The notes: a model not told the origin generated them from the sequence alone. A DNA stretch of 17,488 nt from Candidatus Dadabacteria bacterium (GCA_004356555.1 SMWY01000006.1:1-17488); one strand, 5' to 3'. Numbered from the stretch's first letter, positions 1 to 8,102 are shown. Numbers and translations are program-made.

Positions 1-466
1 AATATCTTTCCAGAAAATCAGTGTTCTATAAGTGGTGGAAGAATGGCTGTTAATGTCAACACTAACGCCCAGGTTAGTACATCCACCTGCACACTCTCTC
101 TTTGATGGTGACCTCTCGTTGGGATTAACACAAATAACGGTATTTCCAACAGCAAGCTTAGATCTCGGCAATGTAATGATTGAGAACGGTAATGTTAGTT
201 TCGATCCAACTAATCCTGACGTTACATTTGAGGGCGACATAATCCAAAACAACTGCTCTGATAATACCGGCACAATAATTGTAGAGGCTAAACAAGGCAG
301 TGACGAAACGGATGTGCTTGTTCAAGTTACAGCTTCTACAGACGTTGAAAGGACTAATGGTGATGAGGTACTTTGCGAGAATCTCCTGGTCGGTCAAACT
401 ATTGAAACAAGAGGTGAACTGTTAACAGGGGATACGGTAGATGCTATCCGCGTTGAATTACAGTAA
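1..466 (+). CDS. 3' part of a secreted-looking hypothetical protein, apparent frameshift near base 100
   Basis: The gene enters from the left edge. From base 1 one frame reads an Asn/Thr/Ser-rich stretch (NIFPENQCSISGG, then VNVNTNAQVSTSTC) and stops at 103-105. A second frame takes over near base 98 and runs to the TAA at 466. In that second frame a GTG at 32 could start 144 residues, but its first ~20 residues look like an out-of-frame shadow and a stop lies just before it. The simplest reading is one gene with a one-base shift at the (CT)4 run at 94-101. The C-terminal part is acidic and beta-rich, with two Cys (NNCSDN, VLCENL). Its end, LVGQTIETRGELLTGDTVDAIRVEL, resembles the vGxxVevxGtl...A..I.l pattern of DUF5666-like OB domains. 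Function is unknown. If the shift is not real, the CDS is 32-466. Confidence 0.5.
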
Positions 467-508
467 GGAATTTTAAAGAGGCTATAATACTAGAGAGTCA
501 ATTTAAAA

Positions 509-1090
509 CTACTTTTCTTCATCTAAAGAGTTCACTTTTTTTTCAAGCTCCTTCATCTTTTCCATTAATAACTCGACGTCACTTGCTCGATACTCAACGG
601 GAGCATCGTATAATTCATCACTTTTAGAATCGTCTTTTATAGTAGAAGGGGCTATATCTTTAGAATTTAATTTTTCAAAGTCCTGGGGCATATTCAAATC
701 TGACGGGTACAAGCCCATTTGCCGCCACATACGTATATTTTCTCTATAGTTATCTTTTAGATAATTATAAGGCTGAAACATCATTAGGAAATAATTTTCA
801 AAAAAGTCCTTTGCAACTTTATTGCCGTATTTAATTAACATGTGTAAGAACGAAACCGGCAGTATGTCCTCTTTGTTCTTTTCACTTTCGAGAATGACCT
901 GAATTAAAATCACCTTCGAAATATCTTCTCCGGATTGAGAATCAATTACTTTTATTTCGCTTCCTTCTCTGATAAGAGAAGCGATATTATCCAGAGTTAC
1001 ATATCTTTTGTTAGTCGAATCATAAAGTCTTCTATTACTATACTTTTTGATTGTAATTCGGTCATGTACTAGTCTTTGTTCAATAGGCAT
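509..1090 (-). CDS. phaR: PHB accumulation regulator PhaR-like DNA-binding protein
   Basis: This 193-residue protein begins with the PHB_acc_N domain (about residues 11-72): IKKYSNRRLYDSTNKRYVTL, then GEDISKVILIQVILE. The second PHB_acc segment follows (about 75-115), then a polar linker, and a heptad-like helix at 172-190 (LLMEKMKELEKKVNSL) that probably oligomerises. In characterised species PhaR represses phasin and PHA synthesis genes and binds PHB granules. In this broader group the target is often unknown, and no PHA synthase or phasin lies in the window. The ATG start places the domain normally, but no clear Shine-Dalgarno is visible. Instead an (ATT)5 microsatellite at 1089-1103 overlaps the start. 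It is divergent from ilvE across 129 bp. The family call is strong; the physiological role is inferred. Confidence 0.85.
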   Translation of the reverse strand: MPIEQRLVHDRITIKKYSNRRLYDSTNKRYVTLDNIASLIREGSEIKVIDSQSGEDISKVILIQVILESEKNKEDILPVSFLHMLIKYGNKVAKDFFENYFLMMFQPYNYLKDNYRENIRMWRQMGLYPSDLNMPQDFEKLNSKDIAPSTIKDDSKSDELYDAPVEYRASDVELLMEKMKELEKKVNSLDEEK

Positions 1091-1103
1091 TATTATTATT
1101 ATT
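1089..1103. repeat. (ATT)5 trinucleotide repeat at the phaR start
   Basis: Five ATT units on the plus strand, read as AAT on the coding strand, run directly into the phaR ATG and occupy the place where a Shine-Dalgarno would lie. Unit-number changes would alter start-site spacing without touching the reading frame. Confidence 0.6.
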
Positions 1104-1143
1104 CAAAGAAACCATAGAGAGTCAAGAAATTATAACCCCTTAC

Positions 1144-1172
1144 TTGACAAGTCACTTCAAACAAAGGATTAT
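1144..1172 (+). promoter_or_regulatory. Probable sigma70-type promoter of ilvE
   Basis: A consensus -35 TTGACA lies at 1144-1149 and, 17 bp on, a -10-like GATTAT at 1167-1172 (4 of 6 consensus). Initiation would fall near 1179, about 40 bases before the ilvE ATG. Predicted by eye only. Confidence 0.5.
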
Positions 1173-1180
1173 TTTGTATT

Positions 1181-1196
1181 TACATTGTGTAATGTA
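1181..1196 (+). promoter_or_regulatory. Palindrome, candidate operator in the ilvE leader
   Basis: TACATT-GTGT-AATGTA has perfect 6-base arms and begins just after the predicted start of transcription. That is where a repressor would block ilvE. The regulator is unknown. Confidence 0.4.
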
Positions 1197-1219
1197 TCTA
1201 TGTTATAGGAGTCGCGGGG

Positions 1220-2176
1220 ATGTCAAATATACCCTACAAAATCTGGTTCAACGGTAAATTTGTTCCGTGGGATGAAGCTAATGTTCACACTCTCACCCAT
1301 ACACTGCACTACGGACTAGCTGTATTTGAAGGCATAAGAGCGTATAAATGTGATGATAACAGGTCTGCAGTATTTAGACTAAAGGAGCATGTAGACCGTC
1401 TTTATTCATCTGCACATATAGCCAACATTAAAATTCCTTTTACAAAAGAACAAACCACTGAAGCGATACTAGAATTACTTAGTATTAATGAACTTGACGC
1501 GGCATATATTAGGCCAATTGCTTATATAGGCAGCGGGAAAATAGGACTCCACCCCGGAGATAATCCCATTGAACTTGCAATAGCGGCATACCCATGGGGA
1601 ACATATTTGGGAGAAGGCGCGCTTTCCAAAGGAATAACTACAAAGATATCTTCACTTACCAGAATGGGCGTTAATTCTTTTATGACAAAAGCCAAAATAA
1701 GCGGCAATTATGTCAATTCAGTAATGGCCAAGGTTGAAGCTACATCGCTTGGTTTTGATGAAGCAATTTTGCTCGATAATGAAGGGTATGTTGCGGAAGG
1801 TAGTGGAGAGAACATATTCATTTTCAGAAATGGCGTTCTAAAAACTCCACCCCTAACTTCAGTACTAGAAGGTATTACGAGAGACGCTGTGATACAAATA
1901 GCAAAAGAAGAGGGTCTCAATTTTGAGGCTGAGAGATTTACAAGGGATGAGCTTTATATTGCTGACGAAGCATTCTTTACCGGGACAGCAGCGGAAATCA
2001 CACCTATCAGAGAAGTCGACAAAAGGACGATCGGGCAAGGTAAACCTGGACCCATAACAAAGAAACTTCAATCAAGGTTCTTTGATATTGTTCAGGGCAG
2101 AGATCCCAAATATATAGACTGGCTTGAATTTTTTTTCACAACCACTCCGCTAAAAGTTAAGAATGAGTCTTTATAA
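1220..2176 (+). CDS. ilvE: Branched-chain amino acid aminotransferase
   Basis: This 318-residue protein is a PLP-dependent fold-type IV aminotransferase. It interconverts leucine, isoleucine and valine with their 2-oxo acids, using glutamate/2-oxoglutarate, in the cytosol. N-terminal YGLAVFEGIRAY is the class IV substrate-side signature. The PLP lysine is predicted to be K159 in KAKISGNYVNS, and EGSGENIF (193-200) is the typical cofactor-binding stretch. The length (about 300-310 usual) and the C-terminal DWLEFF ending are normal. Start: ATG at 1220 with AGGAG at 1207-1211. A TTGACA promoter and a palindrome lie upstream. The last 14 bases overlap the next gene, so the two are probably translationally coupled. 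No other ilv or leu gene adjoins it; an acetolactate synthase lies 9 kb away on the other strand. Confidence 0.93.
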   Translation: MSNIPYKIWFNGKFVPWDEANVHTLTHTLHYGLAVFEGIRAYKCDDNRSAVFRLKEHVDRLYSSAHIANIKIPFTKEQTTEAILELLSINELDAAYIRPIAYIGSGKIGLHPGDNPIELAIAAYPWGTYLGEGALSKGITTKISSLTRMGVNSFMTKAKISGNYVNSVMAKVEATSLGFDEAILLDNEGYVAEGSGENIFIFRNGVLKTPPLTSVLEGITRDAVIQIAKEEGLNFEAERFTRDELYIADEAFFTGTAAEITPIREVDKRTIGQGKPGPITKKLQSRFFDIVQGRDPKYIDWLEFFFTTTPLKVKNESL

Positions 2177-2615
2177 GGGACACATAGCCGGCGGGTTCTT
2201 TGCATTCATACTTTATATTTTAATTCTCGTTGTTTTTTTCGCTTTCAAACCCACATATGATGTTCTCATATGGTTTGGTCTTTGTATACTAGGCTCCATA
2301 TGGCCTGACATTGATACAAGTAGTTTTGCACAAAAATTATTCTACGGATTTTTTATTATTCTGGATGGAATTTTTCTTATTTCAGGACGTTTTAAAGAAG
2401 CGGCACTTCTTGGTTTTTTCGCACTTTTACCCATTATTGGAAAGCACAGAGGATGGACACACTCGATCTCAGCCGCATTTATTATCCCCTCCCCTCTTTT
2501 AGTATTACCAATTATTAAACCCGAACTACATGTAGGAGGACTCGAGTACTACACTCCGGTTGTAATCGGTTATTTAAGCCATCTAATTCTGGACAAACAA
2601 TTTAAGCTTTACTAA
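2163..2615 (+). CDS. YdjM/DUF457-type membrane-bound metal-dependent hydrolase-like protein
   Basis: This is a 150-residue integral membrane protein with four or five hydrophobic segments (about 12-29, 34-48, 58-76, 82-92, 103-117). Family motifs are visible: PDID at about residues 48-51 and the signature HRGWTHS at about 94-100, plus a late HLILD. These His and Asp residues define the LexA-regulated, membrane-bound metal-dependent hydrolase family (YdjM/YfhO-like), whose substrate is unknown. The ATG lies inside the ilvE coding region (14-base overlap), so expression probably depends on ilvE translation. It converges on sppA with only two bases between the stop codons and no room for a terminator. 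Family assignment is good; the reaction is not known. Confidence 0.75.
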   Translation: MSLYKGHIAGGFFAFILYILILVVFFAFKPTYDVLIWFGLCILGSIWPDIDTSSFAQKLFYGFFIILDGIFLISGRFKEAALLGFFALLPIIGKHRGWTHSISAAFIIPSPLLVLPIIKPELHVGGLEYYTPVVIGYLSHLILDKQFKLY

Positions 2616-2617
2616 AT

Positions 2618-4270
2618 TCACTTAAAATCAATATTAAACGGCATAAGCGTGAGAATTTTTTCACGCTCCATAGAGTATAAATTATCCATCATATCGCTAA
2701 ATGTATTTAGAAAAACTCCGGCCTTGAATAAAGAAGAAAGCTGGAGACCGCTTGGTTCAGAATAAAATTTTAGAATACAATGTTGATCCTCAAATATACC
2801 TGCCAGTTTTTTAGAGATTTTAACTGCAGTATTAATACCACCCAGTTCATCTATAAGCCCCCTTTCTTTTGCCTGCTTTCCGGTCCAGACCCTCCCTTTT
2901 GAAACTTCCTCAGCTTTACTCAGTTCCATATTCCTTGAAAGAGAAACTTTCCTTACAAACTCTCCGTAATAAAACTCCATTATCTCAAGCAGTTTTCTCT
3001 CTTCATCCTTTGAAAAACCTTTGCTCGAAGAAAACATCAGGGCTTTCTTACCTTTAATCACGAACTCTTTTTTTATACCCAATTTACTGTAAAGCCCGCT
3101 TAGATCGAACTTGCCTGACACTATACCGATTGAGCCTGTAATCGACATAGAATCCGCGACAACTTTTTGAGCTCCAAGTGAAATCAAATAACCACCCGAA
3201 GCGGCAACATCCGACATGGATATTACGACGGGAGTTTTTTGTGATATTTGCTCTAACTTTTTACATATTAGATCTGAAGCAACAGCAGACCCTCCTGGGC
3301 TTAAAACTCTTAAAACTATGGCTTTTACATTTCGGTCTGAAGACACTCGCTCAAGAAGCCTTATAAGTGAATCAGAGCCTAGGCTTTTAAATGGCCCGCT
3401 TCCTCTGCTGCGACCTAAAGTTATCATTCCGGAATCAGCAATTACAGCAATAGCAGGATATCTGCTACTAAATTTGCCGAGCACTAAGCGGATCTTATCT
3501 TTAATATTTAGTCTTCTAAGAAAATTCCCCGCTTTTATGAGATGTAATTTTGTACCTATTAGCTCGCATGCTCTTTCTTCCAAATCTCCTTCATAAAGAA
3601 CCCCGTCAATAAGAGATGCTTCATATGCTCTATCCGCCAAATAAGGCCCTTGATCAATTAGGCTTTTTACTTCTTTGATATTTATTCCCCTGCCTTCAGA
3701 AATGAATTCTTCAAGCTGGTCCTCAAGATCACCAATTATTGAATTGATCATCTCCCTGTGGGGTTCGGACATTGAATCCCTGGTAAATGCTTCAGAGGCG
3801 CTTTTATACTCTCCAAAGCCCTTCATGTGAGCTAGCACCCCTATTTTATCCAAAGCATCCTTATAAAAAGTTACCTCGGCCTTAATACCGATTAGATTCA
3901 ACATAGACCAGGGGGCTACATATATCGCGTCTGCAGATGAAGCGATCAAATACTCAATATTCCCCCCGCTCTGCAGATTCACAATTATCTTTTTCCCTCT
4001 TGCTCTTAGATCAAGCAACCTTTGTCTGATCAGATTAGCCCTGGCAAAACCTACTCTCAGCTCACTTAATTTGACGATAGCTCCAAGTATTTTTGGATTA
4101 TTCTCTATACCAGTAAGGATTTTTTCTATATCCCAGAGTGTGAACTTTTTCTTGGCGCCTATAGTCGGCAATAAAGATTTTTCTTCCTCTTCCGGGATTT
4201 CTCCACTAAGATCAATTTCTACAAAATTAACTTTACTGAGTGAACCGAACAATGTATCAATAAAATCCAT
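2618..4270 (-). CDS. sppA: Signal peptide peptidase SppA (protease IV, double-domain type)
   Basis: This 550-residue family S49 serine protease degrades signal peptides remaining in the membrane after secretion. It has tandem domains as in the 67 kDa E. coli enzyme. The catalytic lysine sits in the N-terminal half (K156 in GEYKSASEAF) and the nucleophilic serine in the C-terminal half (S358 in DVAASGGYLIS), followed by the conserved ADSMSITGSIGIVSGK. SPGGSA (324-329) is the oxyanion-region motif. Start: ATG at 4270 with GAGGAGC 7 bases upstream. From this start no N-terminal membrane anchor is visible, unlike E. coli SppA: the protein opens with MDFIDTLFGSLSKVNFVEID. It lies 40 bases downstream of pepA on the same strand and is probably co-transcribed. 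It could act as a soluble or peripherally attached peptidase. Confidence 0.9.
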   Translation of the reverse strand: MDFIDTLFGSLSKVNFVEIDLSGEIPEEEEKSLLPTIGAKKKFTLWDIEKILTGIENNPKILGAIVKLSELRVGFARANLIRQRLLDLRARGKKIIVNLQSGGNIEYLIASSADAIYVAPWSMLNLIGIKAEVTFYKDALDKIGVLAHMKGFGEYKSASEAFTRDSMSEPHREMINSIIGDLEDQLEEFISEGRGINIKEVKSLIDQGPYLADRAYEASLIDGVLYEGDLEERACELIGTKLHLIKAGNFLRRLNIKDKIRLVLGKFSSRYPAIAVIADSGMITLGRSRGSGPFKSLGSDSLIRLLERVSSDRNVKAIVLRVLSPGGSAVASDLICKKLEQISQKTPVVISMSDVAASGGYLISLGAQKVVADSMSITGSIGIVSGKFDLSGLYSKLGIKKEFVIKGKKALMFSSSKGFSKDEERKLLEIMEFYYGEFVRKVSLSRNMELSKAEEVSKGRVWTGKQAKERGLIDELGGINTAVKISKKLAGIFEDQHCILKFYSEPSGLQLSSLFKAGVFLNTFSDMMDNLYSMEREKILTLMPFNIDFK

Positions 4271-4310
4271 AAATAAAGCTCCTCAAACACTTAAACAAAT
4301 AATGAAGTAA

Positions 4311-5783
4311 TTATTTGCCCGTTATGTATTGTATAATCGTCCTGACACCAAAACCTGTAGCTCCCTTAGGGCTCCAATCACTGCCCTTTTCTAAGAATGC
4401 AGGCCCAGCAATATCAATGTGAGCCCAGGGAACATCTCCAACAAAATTTTCAAGAAACATCGCAGCAGTAATAGCTCCGCCCATCCTGCTCCCTGCGTTT
4501 TTAATATCTGCGACATTGCTTTTTATCTCCACTCTGAGTTCATCATCCATAGGTAATTGCCATGTTTTCTCCCCGACAGAATCAGAAGCCTTTCTAATTT
4601 TATCTATCAATGTCTGATTGTTGCCCATAACACCTGCAGTGTAGCTCCCTAATCCGACCATACATGCACCCGTGAGAGTAGCAAGATCAACTATCTCATC
4701 CACTTTGAGTTCCACAGCATAGCAAAGAGCGTCTGAAAGAACAATACGACCTTCAGCATCGGTATTGATAACTTCGATGGTTTTTCCATTATAAGCTCTT
4801 ATTACATCATCAGGTTTATAGGCTTTAGCCCCTGTCATATTCTCACTTGCGGCTATGAGACCATGCACTCTTACAGAAGGTTGCAAGACCGCTATAGCCT
4901 TCATAACACCCAGTACTACAGCTGAGCCGCCCATATCCATTTTCATCGTACGCATACTGTCAGGCGGCTTTAAACATAAACCACCCGAATCAAAGGTAAT
5001 CCCCTTCCCCACAATTGCAATACTTCTCCTAGACTTTCTCGGCGGTTCATAAGTGAGATGAATAAACCTTGGAGGCTCTTCACTTCCGCTTGATACTGCC
5101 ATAAGACCATTCATTCCCCTTCTCTCAATCTCAGCATAGTCAAAAATTTCACAATTAAGGCCCCCATCCTTAGCAATCTGAGAAGCAACTTCGGCTAACT
5201 TCCTCGGAGTAAGATATACGGGGGGCTCGTTAACTAAATCGCGAGCGAGATTTGTAGATTCGGAAATGAGTCTCGCAAAGTCCGTTTCCTCTTTTAAAGT
5301 AAATGCTTTGACCTGCTTTGAAGCAAATATTACCTTTTCGATTTCATTACCCTCAGAGTTATTTGTCTTATACTTGTTAAATTCATAACTGCCTAAAAGA
5401 AGCCCTTCTGTAAGCGCTGAAATATGCCCCGGACCCCTAAATAATTCAGAACTAAAGGCAATAATAGAGGATAGACCTTTAACTTTGTTTGTTACAAGGG
5501 TCCCTATTTTTCTAAGAGTATTAGTTGAAAACTCAGTCTTCTCACCCAAGCCAACCATGAGCACTCTTTTAGACCCTATTTTTCCTAATGTACGAGATAA
5601 CATTAATGATTTCCCTAAATCACCCTCAAATCTCTCTTCTTCTGATATGTTTTTTAGCGCATTTCCTAAGGAATCATTAATACTCTTAACAGCACCTGAA
5701 TATCTTTGCCCTTTAAAAATTCCTATTACTAGAACATCCGCCTTGAGCTTTACTATGTTCACTCTACTCAAAATAAATTCCAA
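4311..5783 (-). CDS. pepA: Leucyl aminopeptidase (M17 cytosol aminopeptidase)
   Basis: This 490-residue di-zinc/manganese aminopeptidase removes N-terminal residues, preferably leucine, from peptides. It forms a cytosolic hexamer in known members. The N-terminal macro-like domain (1-170) is followed by the catalytic domain. Metal and catalytic residues are K260 and D265 (GKGITFDSGGLCLKP), D283 (KMDMGG), and D342, E344 and R346 in the family signature NTDAEGR. The start is a TTG at 5781-5783, chosen because AGGAGG (complement of CCTCCT at 5793-5798) sits 8-9 bases upstream and no in-frame ATG fits. E. coli PepA also binds DNA; nothing here speaks to that. It heads a likely pepA-sppA proteolysis operon and is divergent from the arsR-like gene across 264 bp. 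Confidence 0.95.
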   Translation of the reverse strand: MEFILSRVNIVKLKADVLVIGIFKGQRYSGAVKSINDSLGNALKNISEEERFEGDLGKSLMLSRTLGKIGSKRVLMVGLGEKTEFSTNTLRKIGTLVTNKVKGLSSIIAFSSELFRGPGHISALTEGLLLGSYEFNKYKTNNSEGNEIEKVIFASKQVKAFTLKEETDFARLISESTNLARDLVNEPPVYLTPRKLAEVASQIAKDGGLNCEIFDYAEIERRGMNGLMAVSSGSEEPPRFIHLTYEPPRKSRRSIAIVGKGITFDSGGLCLKPPDSMRTMKMDMGGSAVVLGVMKAIAVLQPSVRVHGLIAASENMTGAKAYKPDDVIRAYNGKTIEVINTDAEGRIVLSDALCYAVELKVDEIVDLATLTGACMVGLGSYTAGVMGNNQTLIDKIRKASDSVGEKTWQLPMDDELRVEIKSNVADIKNAGSRMGGAITAAMFLENFVGDVPWAHIDIAGPAFLEKGSDWSPKGATGFGVRTIIQYITGK

Positions 5784-5792
5784 TTGAATGCA

Positions 5793-5798
5793 CCTCCT
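5793..5798 (-). promoter_or_regulatory. Strong Shine-Dalgarno fixing the TTG start of pepA
   Basis: AGGAGG on the minus strand, 9 bases from the TTG at 5783, is the only well-placed ribosome site and decides the non-ATG start. Confidence 0.7.
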
Positions 5799-6010
5799 AC
5801 TAAGTTGATATGTACAATAATAAAATTAGCATACCACCTGAAACTTATAACGAAAATAATACTAAAGACTAAGAGTATGTTGTTTTATCTTATTGAATCA
5901 TTATTCTATATAATAAGTCCTGATGCATAGCTATAAAACAAATTATTTAAAAAACTGAAAAATGCAAAATAGTACTAGAAGTTCTATGGAAAATTTGTTA
6001 AACTTAACAT

Positions 6011-6019
6011 TTATGTAAA
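6011..6019 (+). promoter_or_regulatory. TTATGTAAA motif shared with the second ArsR-type gene
   Basis: TTATGTAAA occurs 29 bases before the ATG of this ArsR-type gene, and its exact reverse complement lies at 8964-8972 before the paralogous gene. Just upstream, GTTAAACTTAAC (5998-6009) is a near-palindrome. This is a candidate operator for autoregulation or cross-regulation by the two paralogues. Confidence 0.35.
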
Positions 6020-6047
6020 TATCTTTTAATATAGGAGGGAATTAACA

Positions 6048-6329
6048 ATGGGTTGCCCATACAAAGCCATTGCAGACGATACCAGACGAAAAATTCTGGA
6101 ATTTTTGAGCGAAGGTGAGACTGCTGCTGGTGAGATAGCAAGCAAGTTTGATATATCCAAACCAGCCATATCGAATCACCTTAAGATTTTAAAAGAGGCG
6201 GATATTGTTAGCGAGCGTAAGGTAAAGCAGAATCGCCTTTACTCTCTTAACAATGTAGAGATAGACGGTATGAAATATTTTCTTGATTCGTTGAAGGTGA
6301 AAGAAACCAATGCTTTAAGAGCCCAGTAA
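6048..6329 (+). CDS. ArsR/SdpR-type winged-helix transcriptional regulator, copy 1
   Basis: This small 93-residue winged-helix protein has the ArsR fold almost end to end: ADDTRRKILEFL (helix 1), AAGEIASKFDISKPAISNHL (helix-turn-helix, about 27-46), then KILKEADIVSERKVKQNRLYSL (wing). The metal-site ELCVCDL motif of arsenic sensors is absent, so it resembles the SdpR-like autorepressors rather than a metal sensor. It has a single Cys at position 3. Start: ATG at 6048 with AGGAGGG 9 bases upstream. It is about half identical by eye to the regulator at 9010-9267, and these two genes flank the PKS/methyltransferase/DoxX block. A strong terminator follows, so it is probably monocistronic. Which genes it controls is inferred from position only. 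Confidence 0.85.
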   Translation: MGCPYKAIADDTRRKILEFLSEGETAAGEIASKFDISKPAISNHLKILKEADIVSERKVKQNRLYSLNNVEIDGMKYFLDSLKVKETNALRAQ

Positions 6330-6400
6330 ATTTTCGATCTTTTTTATATACTGGATCGATCACAGCTAGAAAGCTGGTAATAATTATATTAGATTAAAAT

Positions 6401-6441
6401 AAAAAGCCGCTACTAACCATAAAGGTATATAGCGGCTTTTT
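6401..6441 (+). terminator. Strong intrinsic terminator, likely bidirectional
   Basis: A perfect 12-bp stem AAAAAGCCGCTA / TAGCGGCTTTTT with a 17-base loop that can pair further (ACC/GGT). The A-run on one side and T-run on the other allow termination in both directions. It separates the ArsR-type gene from the polyketide synthase operon. Confidence 0.85.
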
Positions 6442-6448
6442 ATTTATA

Positions 6449-6478
6449 TTGAGTTTTTGCGAAATATTTAGCTACACT
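6449..6478 (+). promoter_or_regulatory. Possible promoter of the type III PKS operon
   Basis: TTGAGT (6449-6454) and TACACT (6473-6478), 18 bp apart, fit a sigma70 promoter at 4 of 6 bases each. The pair lies between the terminator and the PKS start. Confidence 0.3.
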
Positions 6479-6516
6479 TAATAGAAAAGAATTTTACATT
6501 TTTACCCAGATGAAAA

Positions 6517-7581
6517 ATGTCGCGAATAATTTCAGTAGGCACAGCGCACGTCCCATATAAGTTTAATCAATGTGAAGTGAAAAACTTCGCATATGAACTA
6601 TTCTCAGAGAACAAGCAATACATCAAAAGAATGTTGGGCGTATTCGATAATTCCTTAATAGATACAAGGCACTTTGTACATACAAGGCAGTGGTTTGATA
6701 CTCCTAAAAACTTTATGGAAAGATCAGAATCATATTTAACTAACTCGCTATTATTATCTATTTCAGCAATTAATGACTGCTTGGAAAAAGCAAATGCCCA
6801 TTTAAACGACTTCGATCATATCATCTTTGTCTCAAACACTGGAATTACCACCCCATCTGTAGATGCACATTTAATTAACGAGCTAAAACTTGATACTCAC
6901 ATAAAGCGTACCCCGATATGGGGTCTTGGTTGTGCAGGGGGAGCTGTAGGATTAACTCGAGCGTTTGAATATACCAAAGCTTTCCCTAAAAGTGCAGTTC
7001 TATTGATAGCACTGGAAATATGCAGCTTAGCTTTTCATAGAGAAGATTATTCTAAAAGCAATATCGTGTCGCTAGCCCTATTTTCAGATGGCGCCGCTGC
7101 TACACTGATCGCAGGGAAAGAACATCAACTCTACCAATCTTCTTCTATAAGCTTGATTAATACTTTATCTACTACATATTATGATTCCCTTAATGTAATG
7201 GGGTGGGAGATTGTAGATGAGGGTTTCAAAGCTATATTCAGTAAGGATATTCCAACCATTGTACGAAAAGAGGTTAAGGCAAATATTGGAGAATTACTCG
7301 AGACTGAGAATTTGTCACCTGCAGATCTAAAACATTATATTGTTCATCCTGGAGGGGCAAAAGTTCTTGCAGAATACGAAGGGTCTCTAGGGCTCCCAGA
7401 AGGAACATTTAAACATTCTAGAAAAGTATTAAGAGAACATGGAAATATGTCATCTCCTACAGTTCTTTACGTACTGAAAGAATTAATGGACGAGAAAGAA
7501 TATAACCCGGGAGAATATGGTATTATCTCTGCTTTAGGCCCCGGATTTAGCTCTGAAATCATATTATTTGAAACTGTATGA
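6517..7581 (+). CDS. Type III polyketide synthase (chalcone/stilbene synthase family)
   Basis: This 354-residue thiolase-fold condensing enzyme extends acyl-CoA starters with malonyl-CoA without an acyl carrier protein. The catalytic triad is intact: C139 in WGLGCAGG, H277 in YIVHPGGAKVL, and N310 in REHGNMSSPTVL. The C-terminal GPGFSSE is the family's GFGPG-region variant, here SALGPGFSSE. Length is normal (about 350-370). Start: ATG at 6517, chosen because MSRIISVGTAHVPY aligns with the usual N-terminus; the Shine-Dalgarno is weak. Its stop overlaps the start of the ICMT-family methyltransferase (ATGA). This is the order of bpsA-bpsB in Bacillus subtilis, where the pair makes alkylpyrones and their methyl ethers. 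By analogy the product is probably a long-chain alkylpyrone or alkylresorcinol; chain length cannot be read from sequence. Confidence 0.92.
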   Translation: MSRIISVGTAHVPYKFNQCEVKNFAYELFSENKQYIKRMLGVFDNSLIDTRHFVHTRQWFDTPKNFMERSESYLTNSLLLSISAINDCLEKANAHLNDFDHIIFVSNTGITTPSVDAHLINELKLDTHIKRTPIWGLGCAGGAVGLTRAFEYTKAFPKSAVLLIALEICSLAFHREDYSKSNIVSLALFSDGAAATLIAGKEHQLYQSSSISLINTLSTTYYDSLNVMGWEIVDEGFKAIFSKDIPTIVRKEVKANIGELLETENLSPADLKHYIVHPGGAKVLAEYEGSLGLPEGTFKHSRKVLREHGNMSSPTVLYVLKELMDEKEYNPGEYGIISALGPGFSSEIILFETV

Positions 7582-8102
7582 ACCCATTTTGGATTTTCCT
7601 AACCTTTTTATTAGTTCAACGTGTTTCGGAGCTTCTCTTAGCAAAACGAAATGAAAGAGTTGCTAGAGTCAAGGGAGCCGTAGAGTATGACGAGAAAGGA
7701 TATAAGGTAATAGTGCTAATGCACATATTCTTTTTCATCTCACTTATTTCTGAATACATACTATTAGCTAGAACTCTTAGTAACTTTTGGGTTCCACTTC
7801 TTATATTATTTATAATTGCGCAAATTCTTAGATACTGGGCAATCAGTACTTTGGGATACTATTGGAACACTAAGATTCTGGTAACTCCAAATACAAGCCC
7901 TATAAGAACCGGCCCGTATAAATACTTAAATCATCCTAATTATCTCTCGGTAATACTAGAAATTGCAGTTATACCACTAATTTTCTCTTGCTATATAACT
8001 TCTATGATATTTACCTTGTTGAACCTAGTATTGCTTAAAAGAAGAATGAGGATTGAAGATCAGGCCCTATCTACTATGAAGGCGCGCAATATAGTCCCAT
8101 AA
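7578..8102 (+). CDS. Isoprenylcysteine carboxyl methyltransferase-family membrane methyltransferase (BpsB-like)
   Basis: This 174-residue polytopic membrane protein has hydrophobic segments at about 2-15, 45-63, 70-86 and 125-150. The ICMT signature is visible: GPYKYLNHPNYLSVILEIAVIPL (about 111-133), with RxxxxGY-like SAM-contact residues just before and the terminal R-M-R-I-E-D acidic motif (RMRIEDQAL). Bacterial members next to type III PKS genes (YpbQ/BpsB) O-methylate alkylpyrones, so a tailoring role for the upstream PKS product is the best inference. Translation is coupled through the ATGA overlap with the PKS stop. The protein opens with FLLVQRVSELLLAKRNE, as in YpbQ-like members. True isoprenylcysteine methylation is unlikely in a bacterium. 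Confidence 0.85.
   Translation: MNPFWIFLTFLLVQRVSELLLAKRNERVARVKGAVEYDEKGYKVIVLMHIFFFISLISEYILLARTLSNFWVPLLILFIIAQILRYWAISTLGYYWNTKILVTPNTSPIRTGPYKYLNHPNYLSVILEIAVIPLIFSCYITSMIFTLLNLVLLKRRMRIEDQALSTMKARNIVP

Noticed and set aside
3216..3596. Plus-strand 126-residue ORF inside sppA
   Set aside because: It is antisense to the highly conserved serine-protease core of SppA and looks like a shadow frame.
6048..6329. Arsenic or metal resistance operon
   Set aside because: Both ArsR-type proteins lack the metal-binding cysteine motif, and no arsenate reductase or efflux gene is near.
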